From contig JANYLB010000036.1 of NCBI GenBank assembly GCA_025363815.1, positions 62,001 to 126,000 on the forward strand: a stretch of DNA of 64,000 bases, read 5' to 3'. The translations under genes and the position numbers were made by a program. Numbering within the stretch: position 1 is the first letter of the stretch; the number at the start of each line of letters is the position of its first letter. The notes under the pieces are model-generated. The model worked only from the letters and a program-made list of their open reading frames with translations. It made no database searches and had not been told where the DNA came from. Of this stretch, positions 32,289-40,641 are shown one piece after another. The stretch comes from Actinomycetes bacterium (GTDB taxonomy: Bacteria > Actinomycetota > Acidimicrobiia > IMCC26256 > JANYLB01).

Positions 32289-33119
32289 GTGACGTTCGAT
32301 TCCCCGCCTTTCGACCCGCCTTCGATCATGCTCACCGATCGCGTCGCGTTGGTTACCGGCGCCGCGGCAGGACTTGGCCGCGCCACCGCGACGCTCTTTG
32401 CCCGGTTCGGGGCGACACTCGCGATCTGTGACCGCGAGGCAGACGGGCTCGAATCGACGCGCGCCGAGATTGCCACCGTGGGCCGGCCGGTACTCGCTCG
32501 TGTCCTCGACGTGCGCGACCCTGCTGGTGTCGATTCGTTTCTCGCCGATGTGGCCCGGGAGCTCGATCACGTCGATGTGCTCGTGAACAACGCGGGCGGC
32601 ACGTTCTTCGCGCCGTTTCTCGACGTCGGCACTGGTGGAGAAGCCGCGCTCCTTGCCGAGAACTTCACGCAGGTCACGCGGTTCGTGCGCGGGGTCGTGC
32701 CATTGATCCCCCTTGGGGGTGGCTCGATCGTAAACGTGACTTCGATCGAGGCGCACCAGGCCGCACCGGGGTTCGCGGTGTACGGAGCGATGAAGGCCGC
32801 GGTCGCGCAGCTCACCCGCAGCCTCGCCCTCGAGCTCTCGGCGCGTCGGATCCGCGTCAACGCGATCGCACCCGACGCGATCCCGACGAGTGGCGATCAT
32901 GATCTCCAGGCCTCGATGCGGGAGACGAGCTCTCGGCCCGACGGGCCGGTGTTCGAGCCGGTGGTCATGCCGCCACTTGGCTTTCTCGGTTCACCCGAAG
33001 ATGCCGGAGCGGCCGCGTTGTTCCTGGCGAGCGATCTCTCGCGCTTCGTCACCGGGACCACGATTCACGTCGACGGCGGTAACTGGGCCGCGGGTGGCTG
33101 GAGGCGAACCGAGATCTAG
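32289..33119 (+). CDS. SDR family oxidoreductase
   Basis: 276 residues from GTG 32289; ATG 32328 would begin directly at MLTDRVALVTG and is a plausible alternative. TGAAAGLGRAT cofactor loop, NNAGG, VNVTSIEAHQ with catalytic Ser, VYGAMKAA with Tyr and Lys, and THVDGG-like end (IHVDGGNWAAGGW). Complete classical SDR. It follows the amidohydrolase by 28 nt and may be co-transcribed. Its TAG stop shares the tetranucleotide CTAG with the stop of the convergent P450. Confidence 0.9.
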   Translation: MTFDSPPFDPPSIMLTDRVALVTGAAAGLGRATATLFARFGATLAICDREADGLESTRAEIATVGRPVLARVLDVRDPAGVDSFLADVARELDHVDVLVNNAGGTFFAPFLDVGTGGEAALLAENFTQVTRFVRGVVPLIPLGGGSIVNVTSIEAHQAAPGFAVYGAMKAAVAQLTRSLALELSARRIRVNAIAPDAIPTSGDHDLQASMRETSSRPDGPVFEPVVMPPLGFLGSPEDAGAAALFLASDLSRFVTGTTIHVDGGNWAAGGWRRTEI

Positions 33120-34291
33120 CTGAAGTCGAACTCGATGTGCGCTGCCTTGAGGCCGTACACGAACGGGTTCGGCATCTCTTCGATCACAGTGTTCGGGACC
33201 ATGCGCATCCCGGTCACGCGCCTTACCAACTCTTGGAGAAACAGGCGGATCTCGAGTCGGGCGAGCGATGCGCCGAGGCAGAAGTGGGTGCCGAACCCGA
33301 ACGCGATGTGTCGGTTCGGGTAGCGGGTGACATCGAGGCGTTCGGGATCGGTGAAGTGCTCGGGATCACGGTTGGCGGAGCCGTACATCAGCACCACCTG
33401 ATCGCCGGCTCGGATCGTCTCGCCCCCCAGCTCGACATCCTCGGTCGCGACGCGACACATGTTGTGGATCGGAGTGACGAAGCGGATCAGCTCTTCGGTG
33501 GCGATCTCAAGATCGGCACCGCCGCGCAAAAGATCCCACTGCTCGCGGAAGCGCACAAAGCCGAGCAACGCTCGCGCGATCACGGTGCGAGTCGTCTCCG
33601 CGCCGCCATCGAGGAGAAGGAGCGAGTCGGCGATCACCGTGTCGAGGGGCATCGGGCATCCGTCGACCTCGGCCCGGGTCCACACTGTCATCACGTCGTC
33701 GGCCGGGCAGCGCAGCTTTTCGGCGTGGAGGTCGGCCGCGGCCTGCGCGAACTCCATCGCCGCGATCATCCCGTCATCTTCGAAGTAGCGGGGCCCGCCA
33801 CCGAGGGTGATCGTGCGCTCGGACCAGCTCTGCAGATCGGGGGTGGCTTGCGCGTCGAACCCGAGAAGCTTGCCGATCATCTCCGCGGGAAGCGGTGCGG
33901 CGAGATCGCCGATGATCTCGGCCCGGCCTCCGTTCGCCTCGACACCATCGAGCAGGCGGGTGACGGTCGCCGCCACGTCGGCCTCCCAGGAGCCCACTGC
34001 CCGAGGGGTGAAGCGGCGGGCCACGAGATTCCGCCGGGCACGGTGGATGGGATCGTCGAGGCCGATCATCGCGGGGTCGGCGGGGATGTTCGGTCGGTAG
34101 CCGCCCTTCTTCTGGTCGGAGTTGATGAACAGCTCGGCGTGCTTCTCGATGAACTCCACATCGTCGTAGCGCGACACGCCCCACAGCTCGTTGACCCCGT
34201 CCCAGTACACGGGCCGGTTCTCGCGGAGCCACGCGTAGGTGGGGTACGGATCGTCGGAGTAGAAGCTCCCGTCGAGCAGATCCAGATTCAT
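33116..34291 (-). CDS. Cytochrome P450
   Basis: 391 residues from ATG 34291. I-helix LLLDGGAETTRTV, K-helix EELIRF (ExxR), PERF-region DPERLDVTRYPN and haem loop FGFGTHFCLGASLARLE are all intact. It resembles the actinobacterial CYP families that hydroxylate steroids, terpenes or alkanes. The upstream frame beyond 34291 overlaps the divergent dehydrogenase start region and was discarded. Divergent from a zinc alcohol dehydrogenase, a possible next step after hydroxylation. Confidence 0.93.
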   Translation of the reverse strand: MNLDLLDGSFYSDDPYPTYAWLRENRPVYWDGVNELWGVSRYDDVEFIEKHAELFINSDQKKGGYRPNIPADPAMIGLDDPIHRARRNLVARRFTPRAVGSWEADVAATVTRLLDGVEANGGRAEIIGDLAAPLPAEMIGKLLGFDAQATPDLQSWSERTITLGGGPRYFEDDGMIAAMEFAQAAADLHAEKLRCPADDVMTVWTRAEVDGCPMPLDTVIADSLLLLDGGAETTRTVIARALLGFVRFREQWDLLRGGADLEIATEELIRFVTPIHNMCRVATEDVELGGETIRAGDQVVLMYGSANRDPEHFTDPERLDVTRYPNRHIAFGFGTHFCLGASLARLEIRLFLQELVRRVTGMRMVPNTVIEEMPNPFVYGLKAAHIEFDFS

Positions 34292-34363
34292 GTCTGTGCC
34301 CACGAAGACGGATGATACGGCGTCGGGCCTACGATCCGTCGACCCGAGATCGAGGGAGATCCC

Positions 34364-35467
34364 ATGCGAGCAGCGATCCTGGAGGCAGTCGGCACGCCAA
34401 TCGAGATCGGCGACGTCGACCTGCGCGGGCCCCGTGCCGGCGAAGTGCTCGTTCGGATCGTGGCCTGCGGCGTGTGCCATTCCGATCTTTCCGTCATCGA
34501 TGGCTCGTTCCCGAGCCCCCTGCCGGTGGTGTTGGGACATGAAGCGGCTGGCATCGTCTGGGAGATCGGTTCCGATGTCACCACCGTGGCTCCCGGCGAC
34601 AAGGTCGTGCTCACACCACTTCCACCCTGCGGCCGCTGCTACTTCTGCACACGTGGCCAGACCACTCTGTGCGCGACGTGGGGTAGTTCGCTGTTCACGT
34701 CGCTCCTGGCCGACGGCACGAGCCCGCTTTCTCGTAACGGCGACATCGTGTACCGCGGCCTAGCCACGGCGGCTTGGGCCGAGCAGGCGATCATGCCCGA
34801 GGCCGGGGTGGTGAAGGTCGACGACGATGTGCCGCTCGAGACGGCCTGCGTGCTCGGTTGTGCGGTGCAGACCGGAGTTGGCGCAGTTCTCAACACCGCC
34901 GGCGTCGAGGAGGGCGCGACCGTGCTCGTATTGGGTGCCGGTGGCATCGGAATCGCCGTGACCCAGGGGGCGCGGCTCGCGGCGGCGTCGCGGATCATCG
35001 TGAGTGACCCTGTCGCCGAACGTCGTGAGGCCGCGCTCGGCTTTGGCGCCACCGATGTGATCGATCCGACCGATGCCGACCCGGCTGCGGTTGCGTTGGA
35101 GCTCACGGGCGGTATCGGTGTCGACTATGCGTTCGAGGCCGCGGGCCAAGCGAGCCTGATCGAACTGGGCATCGCCGCGACGCGCAGCGGCGGCACCATC
35201 GTGTGCGTCGGTGCGCCTCCTCTCGACCAGGGGATCTCGATCCCGATGGCTGTCGCCTTCACCTCGACCGAGAAGCGCCTGGTCGGCTGCCTCCTCGGCA
35301 GTGTGCACTCGCAACGCGACATCCCCCGGTTCTTGGCGCTCTGGCGCGCCGGTCGGCTTGATCTCGACGGCATGATCACATCCCGAATGCCGCTTGCGCA
35401 GACGGAAGCGGCGATCGATCGGCTTCGCAACCGCGAGGGGATCCGCACTGTTCTCACCGTCGGCTGA
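34364..35467 (+). CDS. Zinc-dependent alcohol dehydrogenase (MDR superfamily)
   Basis: 367 residues. CGVCHSD and GHEAAGIV give the catalytic zinc site, CGRCYFCTRGQTTLC the four-cysteine structural zinc site, and GAGGIGIAVTQGA the NAD(P) Rossmann loop. It matches the class III/aryl-alcohol dehydrogenase group. Placed between two P450 genes (one divergent, one 5 nt downstream), it probably oxidises alcohols made by P450 hydroxylation. Active-site residues look complete. Confidence 0.92.
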   Translation: MRAAILEAVGTPIEIGDVDLRGPRAGEVLVRIVACGVCHSDLSVIDGSFPSPLPVVLGHEAAGIVWEIGSDVTTVAPGDKVVLTPLPPCGRCYFCTRGQTTLCATWGSSLFTSLLADGTSPLSRNGDIVYRGLATAAWAEQAIMPEAGVVKVDDDVPLETACVLGCAVQTGVGAVLNTAGVEEGATVLVLGAGGIGIAVTQGARLAAASRIIVSDPVAERREAALGFGATDVIDPTDADPAAVALELTGGIGVDYAFEAAGQASLIELGIAATRSGGTIVCVGAPPLDQGISIPMAVAFTSTEKRLVGCLLGSVHSQRDIPRFLALWRAGRLDLDGMITSRMPLAQTEAAIDRLRNREGIRTVLTVG

Positions 35468-35472
35468 AGTCG

Positions 35473-36768
35473 GTGGCCCTCACGTTGCCCACGGTCCAAC
35501 CGATGCCGCCGATCGCTGCGATCGGCTTTCCGTGGGACACAACGCAAGGGTTAGATCCGGTTGCCGAGCTCAGTGCCGCGCGTGCTGATCTGGGTGACAC
35601 CTTCATCGTCGATTCCGGGCGCGACCGGTATCTCTTCGTGTTCTCTCCCGACGCAGTGCGCGATTTCTACGCGTTGGCCGAGCCAGTCGCGAGCAAGGGC
35701 ATCGCCGACTATCGGATGCTTCTGCGCAAGCTCCCCAAGGAGCTGTTCGCCAACCGCCGCACCTTTGCTCACGATCTGTTCGGCGCGCAGGATGTCGAGG
35801 GCTACCTGGCTCATCTCGACACCGCGATTTCGCGACAGATAGCTGAGCTCGGCGACGCAGGGACGATCGACTTGTTCGAGCTGTCCCGGAGGCTCGGTCA
35901 CCGGCTCGCGCTCGGGTGTTGGATGGGCGACGCCGCGGCAGAAGATCCGACGCTCGACGCGTTGATCAGGGATTTCGATCAGCTCGACGGAGCCGAGGCG
36001 TTCGTGCACCCCGAACGCATGGCCCGGGGAGAACACGATGGTGGCGAGGAAGCATTCGCCCGTGAACGCGCCGCGCTGTTGCGGGTCGAGGAAGCCGTCG
36101 CCGACCTTCTCATCGACGGCGCGCCCGATGACGGGTTCCTGGCCGAGATCGCCGGCCGCTGGGCCGACGTCGACGACGCGGAACGCGCCAGAGGGGTCGC
36201 AGGCGACGTCGTCTTGCTCCACATCGCCACCATGACGAACCTGTTCGCGGCGCTGGGCTGGACGCTAGGGCTCCTCGTGCTGCACCCCGAAGCGCGCCGG
36301 CGGGTCGAAGCCGGCGACGCCGCGTTCCTGGAGCGTTGCGAGCTCGAGGCGATCCGCCTCGGGCAGCGTTCCATCATGATGCGTTCGGTGCTCGCGCCGT
36401 GCTCCATCGCCGACGGCGACCAGACCTACCACCTCGATCCCGGGATGATCCTCGCGACGATGCTGCCGGTGACGAACTTGACTGCCGCACCCGGATTCGA
36501 TGCCTACGATCCCGACCGCTGGGACGGGCGCCGACTCCGCAACGAGGCCGCGCTCGCGGGCAAGGAGCTGGTCACCACGTTCGGCCACGGATCGCATCGC
36601 TGCCCGGCACAGCGGTTCTCGTTGTCGGCGATCGGCCGCGCGGTCAGCCGCATGGTCACGACATTCGATCTGGAACCGGAGTTCTCCACGATTCGACCGC
36701 TGCCGCGCCAGATCGGCGGGGTGGCACGGCCTGACGATCCCTGCGTAGTCGCCTACCGGCGGCGCTGA
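35473..36768 (+). CDS. Divergent cytochrome P450
   Basis: 431 residues from GTG 35473. The haem loop FGHGSHRCPAQRFSLSAI with its Cys and the K-helix ExxR (ELEAIRLG) are present, so it is a P450. The I-helix segment VVLLHIATMTNLFAAL lacks the usual (A/G)Gx(D/E)T oxygen-activation motif. Such changes are known in P450s that act without O2 activation (isomerases, peroxide users, CYP74/CYP8-like chemistry). Co-transcribed with the alcohol dehydrogenase (5-nt gap). Function unknown. Confidence 0.82.
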   Translation: MALTLPTVQPMPPIAAIGFPWDTTQGLDPVAELSAARADLGDTFIVDSGRDRYLFVFSPDAVRDFYALAEPVASKGIADYRMLLRKLPKELFANRRTFAHDLFGAQDVEGYLAHLDTAISRQIAELGDAGTIDLFELSRRLGHRLALGCWMGDAAAEDPTLDALIRDFDQLDGAEAFVHPERMARGEHDGGEEAFARERAALLRVEEAVADLLIDGAPDDGFLAEIAGRWADVDDAERARGVAGDVVLLHIATMTNLFAALGWTLGLLVLHPEARRRVEAGDAAFLERCELEAIRLGQRSIMMRSVLAPCSIADGDQTYHLDPGMILATMLPVTNLTAAPGFDAYDPDRWDGRRLRNEAALAGKELVTTFGHGSHRCPAQRFSLSAIGRAVSRMVTTFDLEPEFSTIRPLPRQIGGVARPDDPCVVAYRRR

Positions 36769-36793
36769 GACACGGGCACCGTAGGCTGCGCGC

Positions 36794-37525
36794 ATGGAGA
36801 AGCTGATCTATCTGTTGTGGGGCGATGACAAAAACCGGGAGGACGTGCGCACGAGCCTGCTCGACGAAGTCGGTCCCGCGCTCCTCGATGCGGGGGCGCG
36901 TGCCATCACCGTCAACGTGCACGACGACGCTGCCGCCGAGGCGCCGGCGCCGGTGCCCACGCCCGACGGCGAAAACCCGCTCCTGGCCGAGGTATCGACG
37001 TGGGTCGATGCCTACGACCGGCGGGGCCCGTTCGAGGATCTGCTCGCCGCGGCGGCTCCGAACGTTGCTGGGTACCTCGTGGTCGAGTCGGTCTACGACG
37101 ATTACGGAACGACGCGATGGGCCGGCCCGCGTGACTGGCCCGACGGGCAGAGATCACCCGGAGTGCTCACCGTCGGCCTGATTCACCGACCGAGCGACCT
37201 CGGCTACGACGAATGGATCGAGCGTTGGCACGGAATTCAGTCACCGCGTTCCGGTGAGCTACAACCGCGTACGCGCTACGTGCGCAACGAGGTCGTGCGC
37301 GCCCTCACCCCCGATGCGCCCGAGGTCCACGGCATCGTCGAGGAGGGCTGGCCATCGGCTGAGCACGTCGCCGATCCGATGTTGTTCTTCAACACCGGCG
37401 GCGACACCGCCGCGCTCGGCCCGCTCGTCGAGGAAATGCTCGCCAATGTGAACGCGTGCCTCGACCTCACGCGGTTCCGCAGCTCGACGATGAGCGAGTA
37501 CTTCGTGCGGAGCGCGAACATTTGA
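36794..37525 (+). CDS. EthD-like domain protein
   Basis: 243 residues, ATG start. The N-terminal strand EKLIYLLWGDDK and later VLTVGLIHRPSDLGYDEWIERWHGIQSP, RTRYVRNEVV and PEVHGIVEEGWPSAEH form two dimeric alpha-beta-barrel-like halves of the EthD/DabB type. In Rhodococcus, EthD is needed for ether degradation beside a P450, which would fit the P450 two genes upstream; the relation here is inferred. No catalytic residues can be read. Confidence 0.65.
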   Translation: MEKLIYLLWGDDKNREDVRTSLLDEVGPALLDAGARAITVNVHDDAAAEAPAPVPTPDGENPLLAEVSTWVDAYDRRGPFEDLLAAAAPNVAGYLVVESVYDDYGTTRWAGPRDWPDGQRSPGVLTVGLIHRPSDLGYDEWIERWHGIQSPRSGELQPRTRYVRNEVVRALTPDAPEVHGIVEEGWPSAEHVADPMLFFNTGGDTAALGPLVEEMLANVNACLDLTRFRSSTMSEYFVRSANI

Positions 37526-37563
37526 TCGGGTAGCCAGTTCGCGCCTGTGCGTAGCTGGGTCGG

Positions 37564-37586
37564 GCTCGCGCTCCCGGTAGGCGAGC
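37564..37586. terminator. Candidate terminator hairpin
   Basis: gctcgc (37564-37569) and gcgagc (37581-37586) form a 6-bp GC stem with an 11-nt loop in the 67-nt gap between convergent genes. No U-tract. Confidence 0.35.
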
Positions 37587-37592
37587 GTCCAT

Positions 37593-39017
37593 TCACAGGG
37601 GCGGGTTCGCGTGTCGGCGTTGGGGTTGGTGGTCGCGCTTGGTCGAGAAACGCGCGAGCGCTCCCGCGAGGTGGCGTCGGGTGTCGGCCGGGTCGATGAC
37701 CTCGTCGACGTAGCCGCGGCTCGCGGCGACCTGGGGGTTCAGGAACGCTTCCTCGTAAGCCGACTCGAGCTCCTGACGCCGACCGACCGCCTCGCTTCCG
37801 TCGCCGGTGGCCCCGCTACCCCCGCGGTCGATCCCCAGCCGTTCCTCATGCTGTTCGGCGAGGCGGAGCTCGCGACCGTGGAGGATCTGCACCGCGCCCG
37901 ATGCGCCCATCACTGCGATCTGCGCGCCCGGCCAGGCCGCGCACCAGTCGTTTCCGATCCCGCGGGAGTCCATGACGATGTACGCGCCGCCGTAGGCCTT
38001 TCGCAGCACCACCCCCAGGCGAGGTACCGACGCCGCGGTGTAGGCGTGCACCAGCTGGGCGCCGTATCGGATGATCCCGCGCCACTCGAGGTCACGACCC
38101 GGCTCGTAGCCCGGCGTGTCGACGAAGGTGACCAACGGCAAATTGAAGGCATCGCAGGACTGGACGAACCGGGCGCCCTTGCACGACGCGTCGATGTCGA
38201 GGGTTCCCGCCCGGGCCCGCGGTTGGTTGGCCACCACGCCGATGGGTCGACCGCCGAGCCGCGCGTATCCGACGACGAGGTTCGGCGCATGGTGTGGGTG
38301 GAGCTCCAGGAAGGATCCGTGATCGACGACGTCGTCGATGACCTCGGTGACGTCGTACGAGCGGTTCGGCTCCTTCGGTACCGCGGCTTCGGCCAGTGAG
38401 GTCGACCGATCGACCGGATCCGGACATGCGGTGATCGGAGGGTCGTCCAGGTGATGATCGGGCAGGTAGTCGAGCAGGGTCGCGAGCGTCTCCAACAGAT
38501 CGTCGTCGTCGACCACGAGAGTGGCGAGGCCCGAGCTCGTGGCGTGGACAGCCGCGCCGCCGAGGCTCTGAGCGTCGGTCGCCTCCGCGGTGAAGGAACG
38601 AACCTGGTCGGGTGCGCTGACGTACGCGAACGATTGCGTGGTCATTACGACATGATCGGCAAGGCCGAGCAGGAGGGCCGGGCCCGAGACGCACGCGCCG
38701 GTGACGCCCACGATGATCGGCACGACTCCGGAGAGACCCGCGAGCACACGGGCGAAGCGCCCCCATGCGTGCAACGCCGAGACCCCTTCGTTGACATCTG
38801 CTCCCGACGAATCCATGACGATCACGAGCGGCAGCCCGAGCTCGCCCGCGATCCGAGCCGCGCGTTCCGCGACCGCGCCGGACTCGAGATCGATCGCGCC
38901 GTGGCGAGCGCCACCCTCGATCTCGACGAGCACGACCCGTCGTCGGTCGAGCTCGTAGATCCACGCGCGCACTGCGTCGCTGTGGCCTCCGGCGATGGGC
39001 GTGGCGGCGAGGATCAC
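37593..39017 (-). CDS. Acyl-CoA carboxylase carboxyltransferase (beta) subunit
   Basis: 474 residues, GTG start overlapping the upstream cupin stop (GTGA). Two crotonase-fold halves: N-terminal VIVMDSSGADVNEG, IIVGVTGACVSGPALLLGLADHVVMT-type oxyanion region, and C-terminal LVTFVDTPGYEPG, KAYGGAYIVMDSRGIGNDWCAAWP-type region. That is the acetyl/propionyl-CoA carboxylase beta pattern. No biotin carboxylase or carrier subunit is nearby, so it must use one encoded elsewhere. Slightly shorter than PccB (about 510-540). Confidence 0.88.
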   Translation of the reverse strand: MILAATPIAGGHSDAVRAWIYELDRRRVVLVEIEGGARHGAIDLESGAVAERAARIAGELGLPLVIVMDSSGADVNEGVSALHAWGRFARVLAGLSGVVPIIVGVTGACVSGPALLLGLADHVVMTTQSFAYVSAPDQVRSFTAEATDAQSLGGAAVHATSSGLATLVVDDDDLLETLATLLDYLPDHHLDDPPITACPDPVDRSTSLAEAAVPKEPNRSYDVTEVIDDVVDHGSFLELHPHHAPNLVVGYARLGGRPIGVVANQPRARAGTLDIDASCKGARFVQSCDAFNLPLVTFVDTPGYEPGRDLEWRGIIRYGAQLVHAYTAASVPRLGVVLRKAYGGAYIVMDSRGIGNDWCAAWPGAQIAVMGASGAVQILHGRELRLAEQHEERLGIDRGGSGATGDGSEAVGRRQELESAYEEAFLNPQVAASRGYVDEVIDPADTRRHLAGALARFSTKRDHQPQRRHANPPL

Positions 39018-39424
39018 CGTCCTGTGACTCGATCGACGGCCATCTCGTTACGCGGGTCAGGATCCAGAGGGATAACGAGGACCCGCTGATCTCCCGGCGC
39101 GTGGGTGGTGATGTGGCCACGCCCTTCGAGGTCCTCGACGAGCACAGTCGCGCCAGGCGCCAGCTCGCGCCGGTCACCGTCACTGGTCTCGATGGTCACC
39201 GCACCGGTGAGGAAGGTGACGAGCTGTCGCCGGGGACCGTTGTGCCAGTCGGGAGCCTGCCGGGAGGCTCGGACAGTCACGAAATGGACACGATCGACCA
39301 TCAGGGGGTCGGAGACGACGAGCGGACCGACCCCCGGCTCGGCGGGGTCCTGGGCTTCGTCGAGAGTGACGTTTTCGAGGTGGGATTCGCCGTCGGGGCC
39401 GGTCCAGATTCGGAGGTAGTGCAC
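39014..39424 (-). CDS. Cupin-fold protein
   Basis: 136 residues from GTG 39424 (the frame upstream is antisense to the divergent gene). Features: VTVRASRQAPDWHNGPRRQL, VTFLTGAVTIETSDG, LAPGATVLVEDLEGRGH. These are the two cupin motifs around a beta barrel, with some metal-site His retained. It overlaps the carboxyltransferase start, so may modulate or assist that enzyme or its pathway. No specific reaction can be named. Confidence 0.72.
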   Translation of the reverse strand: MHYLRIWTGPDGESHLENVTLDEAQDPAEPGVGPLVVSDPLMVDRVHFVTVRASRQAPDWHNGPRRQLVTFLTGAVTIETSDGDRRELAPGATVLVEDLEGRGHITTHAPGDQRVLVIPLDPDPRNEMAVDRVTGR

Positions 39425-39509
39425 CCGCGCATCCTTGTCGCTCCCCCGGCCCTTCTGGTTTCGGCCAGATGCGCTGGCGCGCGTCGGGCCGGGCTGGTAG
39501 TCACAGGTC

Positions 39510-40634
39510 ATGGCCGAGGTGGAGCGAGAGACCGAGAAGCCCAAGACGTCCACGCGCGATCTCGACGACGTCCACGCTCGGCTCACCGCCTGGCTTGTCG
39601 CGCAGCTGCCCTACGGCGCCGCGCCCGAGATCGGGGCCCTCTCGCGGCCCACGAGCGGCGGGATGTCGAGCGAGACCGTGCTTTTCGATGCCACCTGGAA
39701 CGAGGAGGGCGACCAGGGTGGGTCGCGCCGATGCCGATCCCTCGTTGCCCGGCTCGCGCCGGAGGCCTCGGCGGTTCCCGTATTTCCCCGCTACGACCTC
39801 GACCGTCAGGCCCGGGTGATCCGCCTGGTCGGCGAACGCACCGGCGTCCCCGTTCCCCTGGTCCGTTGGTTCGAGCCTGATGCCGCGTCCCTCGGGTCGC
39901 CGTTCATCGTGATGGATCAGGTCGACGGGATAGCGCCTCCCGACGTCATGCCTTACAACTTTGGGAGCTGGCTGATGGAAGCCGCTCGAGTCGACCAGCG
40001 CCGACTTCAGGATGCTTCGGTCTCGATCCTTGCCGATATCCACGGCGTCGACGCGACCCCCGAGGAGCTCGCGTTCCTCGCCGTCGACGCGCCCGGTGAC
40101 TCCGCGCTCCGCCGCCATGTCAACGATCTCGTCGCCTATTACGAGTGGGTGCGGGGCGACCTCCACGTGCCCGTGATCGAGCGCGGGTTCGGATGGATCG
40201 AGGCGAACTGGCCAACCGAGGAAGGCAAGGCCGTTGTCAGCTGGGGTGATTCGCGGATCGGCAACATCTTGTACCGCGACTTCGAACCGGTCGCGGTGCT
40301 CGACTGGGAGATGGCCGCCGTCGCGCCACGCGAGGTCGATATCGGTTGGATGATCTTCATCCACGATTTCTTTGAGCACGTCGCGCGCCAGATCGAGCTG
40401 CCGGGCATGCCCCATTTCATGAGGCGCGAGGATGTCGCCGGGGTCTATGAAGCTGCGTCGGGTGTGGCGCCGCGCAACCTCGAGTTCTACGAGGTCTATG
40501 CGGCGCTACGACACGCGGTGGTGATGGCGCGCGTAACGCTGCGGGCTATCCACTTCGGAGAGTCGGAGATGCCCGACGACCGCGACGAGCTCGTACTGCA
40601 CCGTGTGCTGCTGAGCGAGATGATGAACGGATGA
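39510..40634 (+). CDS. Phosphotransferase family protein (aminoglycoside-phosphotransferase/ACAD10 fold)
   Basis: 374 residues. N-lobe ALSRPTSGGMSSETVLF (Gly loop), a lysine/arginine strand (LVARLAPEA), then the catalytic loop WGDSRIGNILYRD and metal-binding VLDWEMAAVAPREVDIGW. The brenner-type HxDxxxxN has become WGDSRIGN, as is usual in this subfamily. Relatives are linked to acyl-CoA dehydrogenases and may phosphorylate hydroxy-acyl compounds. It is followed after 7 nt by an unknown gene, so the two likely act together. Confidence 0.85.
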   Translation: MAEVERETEKPKTSTRDLDDVHARLTAWLVAQLPYGAAPEIGALSRPTSGGMSSETVLFDATWNEEGDQGGSRRCRSLVARLAPEASAVPVFPRYDLDRQARVIRLVGERTGVPVPLVRWFEPDAASLGSPFIVMDQVDGIAPPDVMPYNFGSWLMEAARVDQRRLQDASVSILADIHGVDATPEELAFLAVDAPGDSALRRHVNDLVAYYEWVRGDLHVPVIERGFGWIEANWPTEEGKAVVSWGDSRIGNILYRDFEPVAVLDWEMAAVAPREVDIGWMIFIHDFFEHVARQIELPGMPHFMRREDVAGVYEAASGVAPRNLEFYEVYAALRHAVVMARVTLRAIHFGESEMPDDRDELVLHRVLLSEMMNG

Positions 40635-40641
40635 TGAGCTC

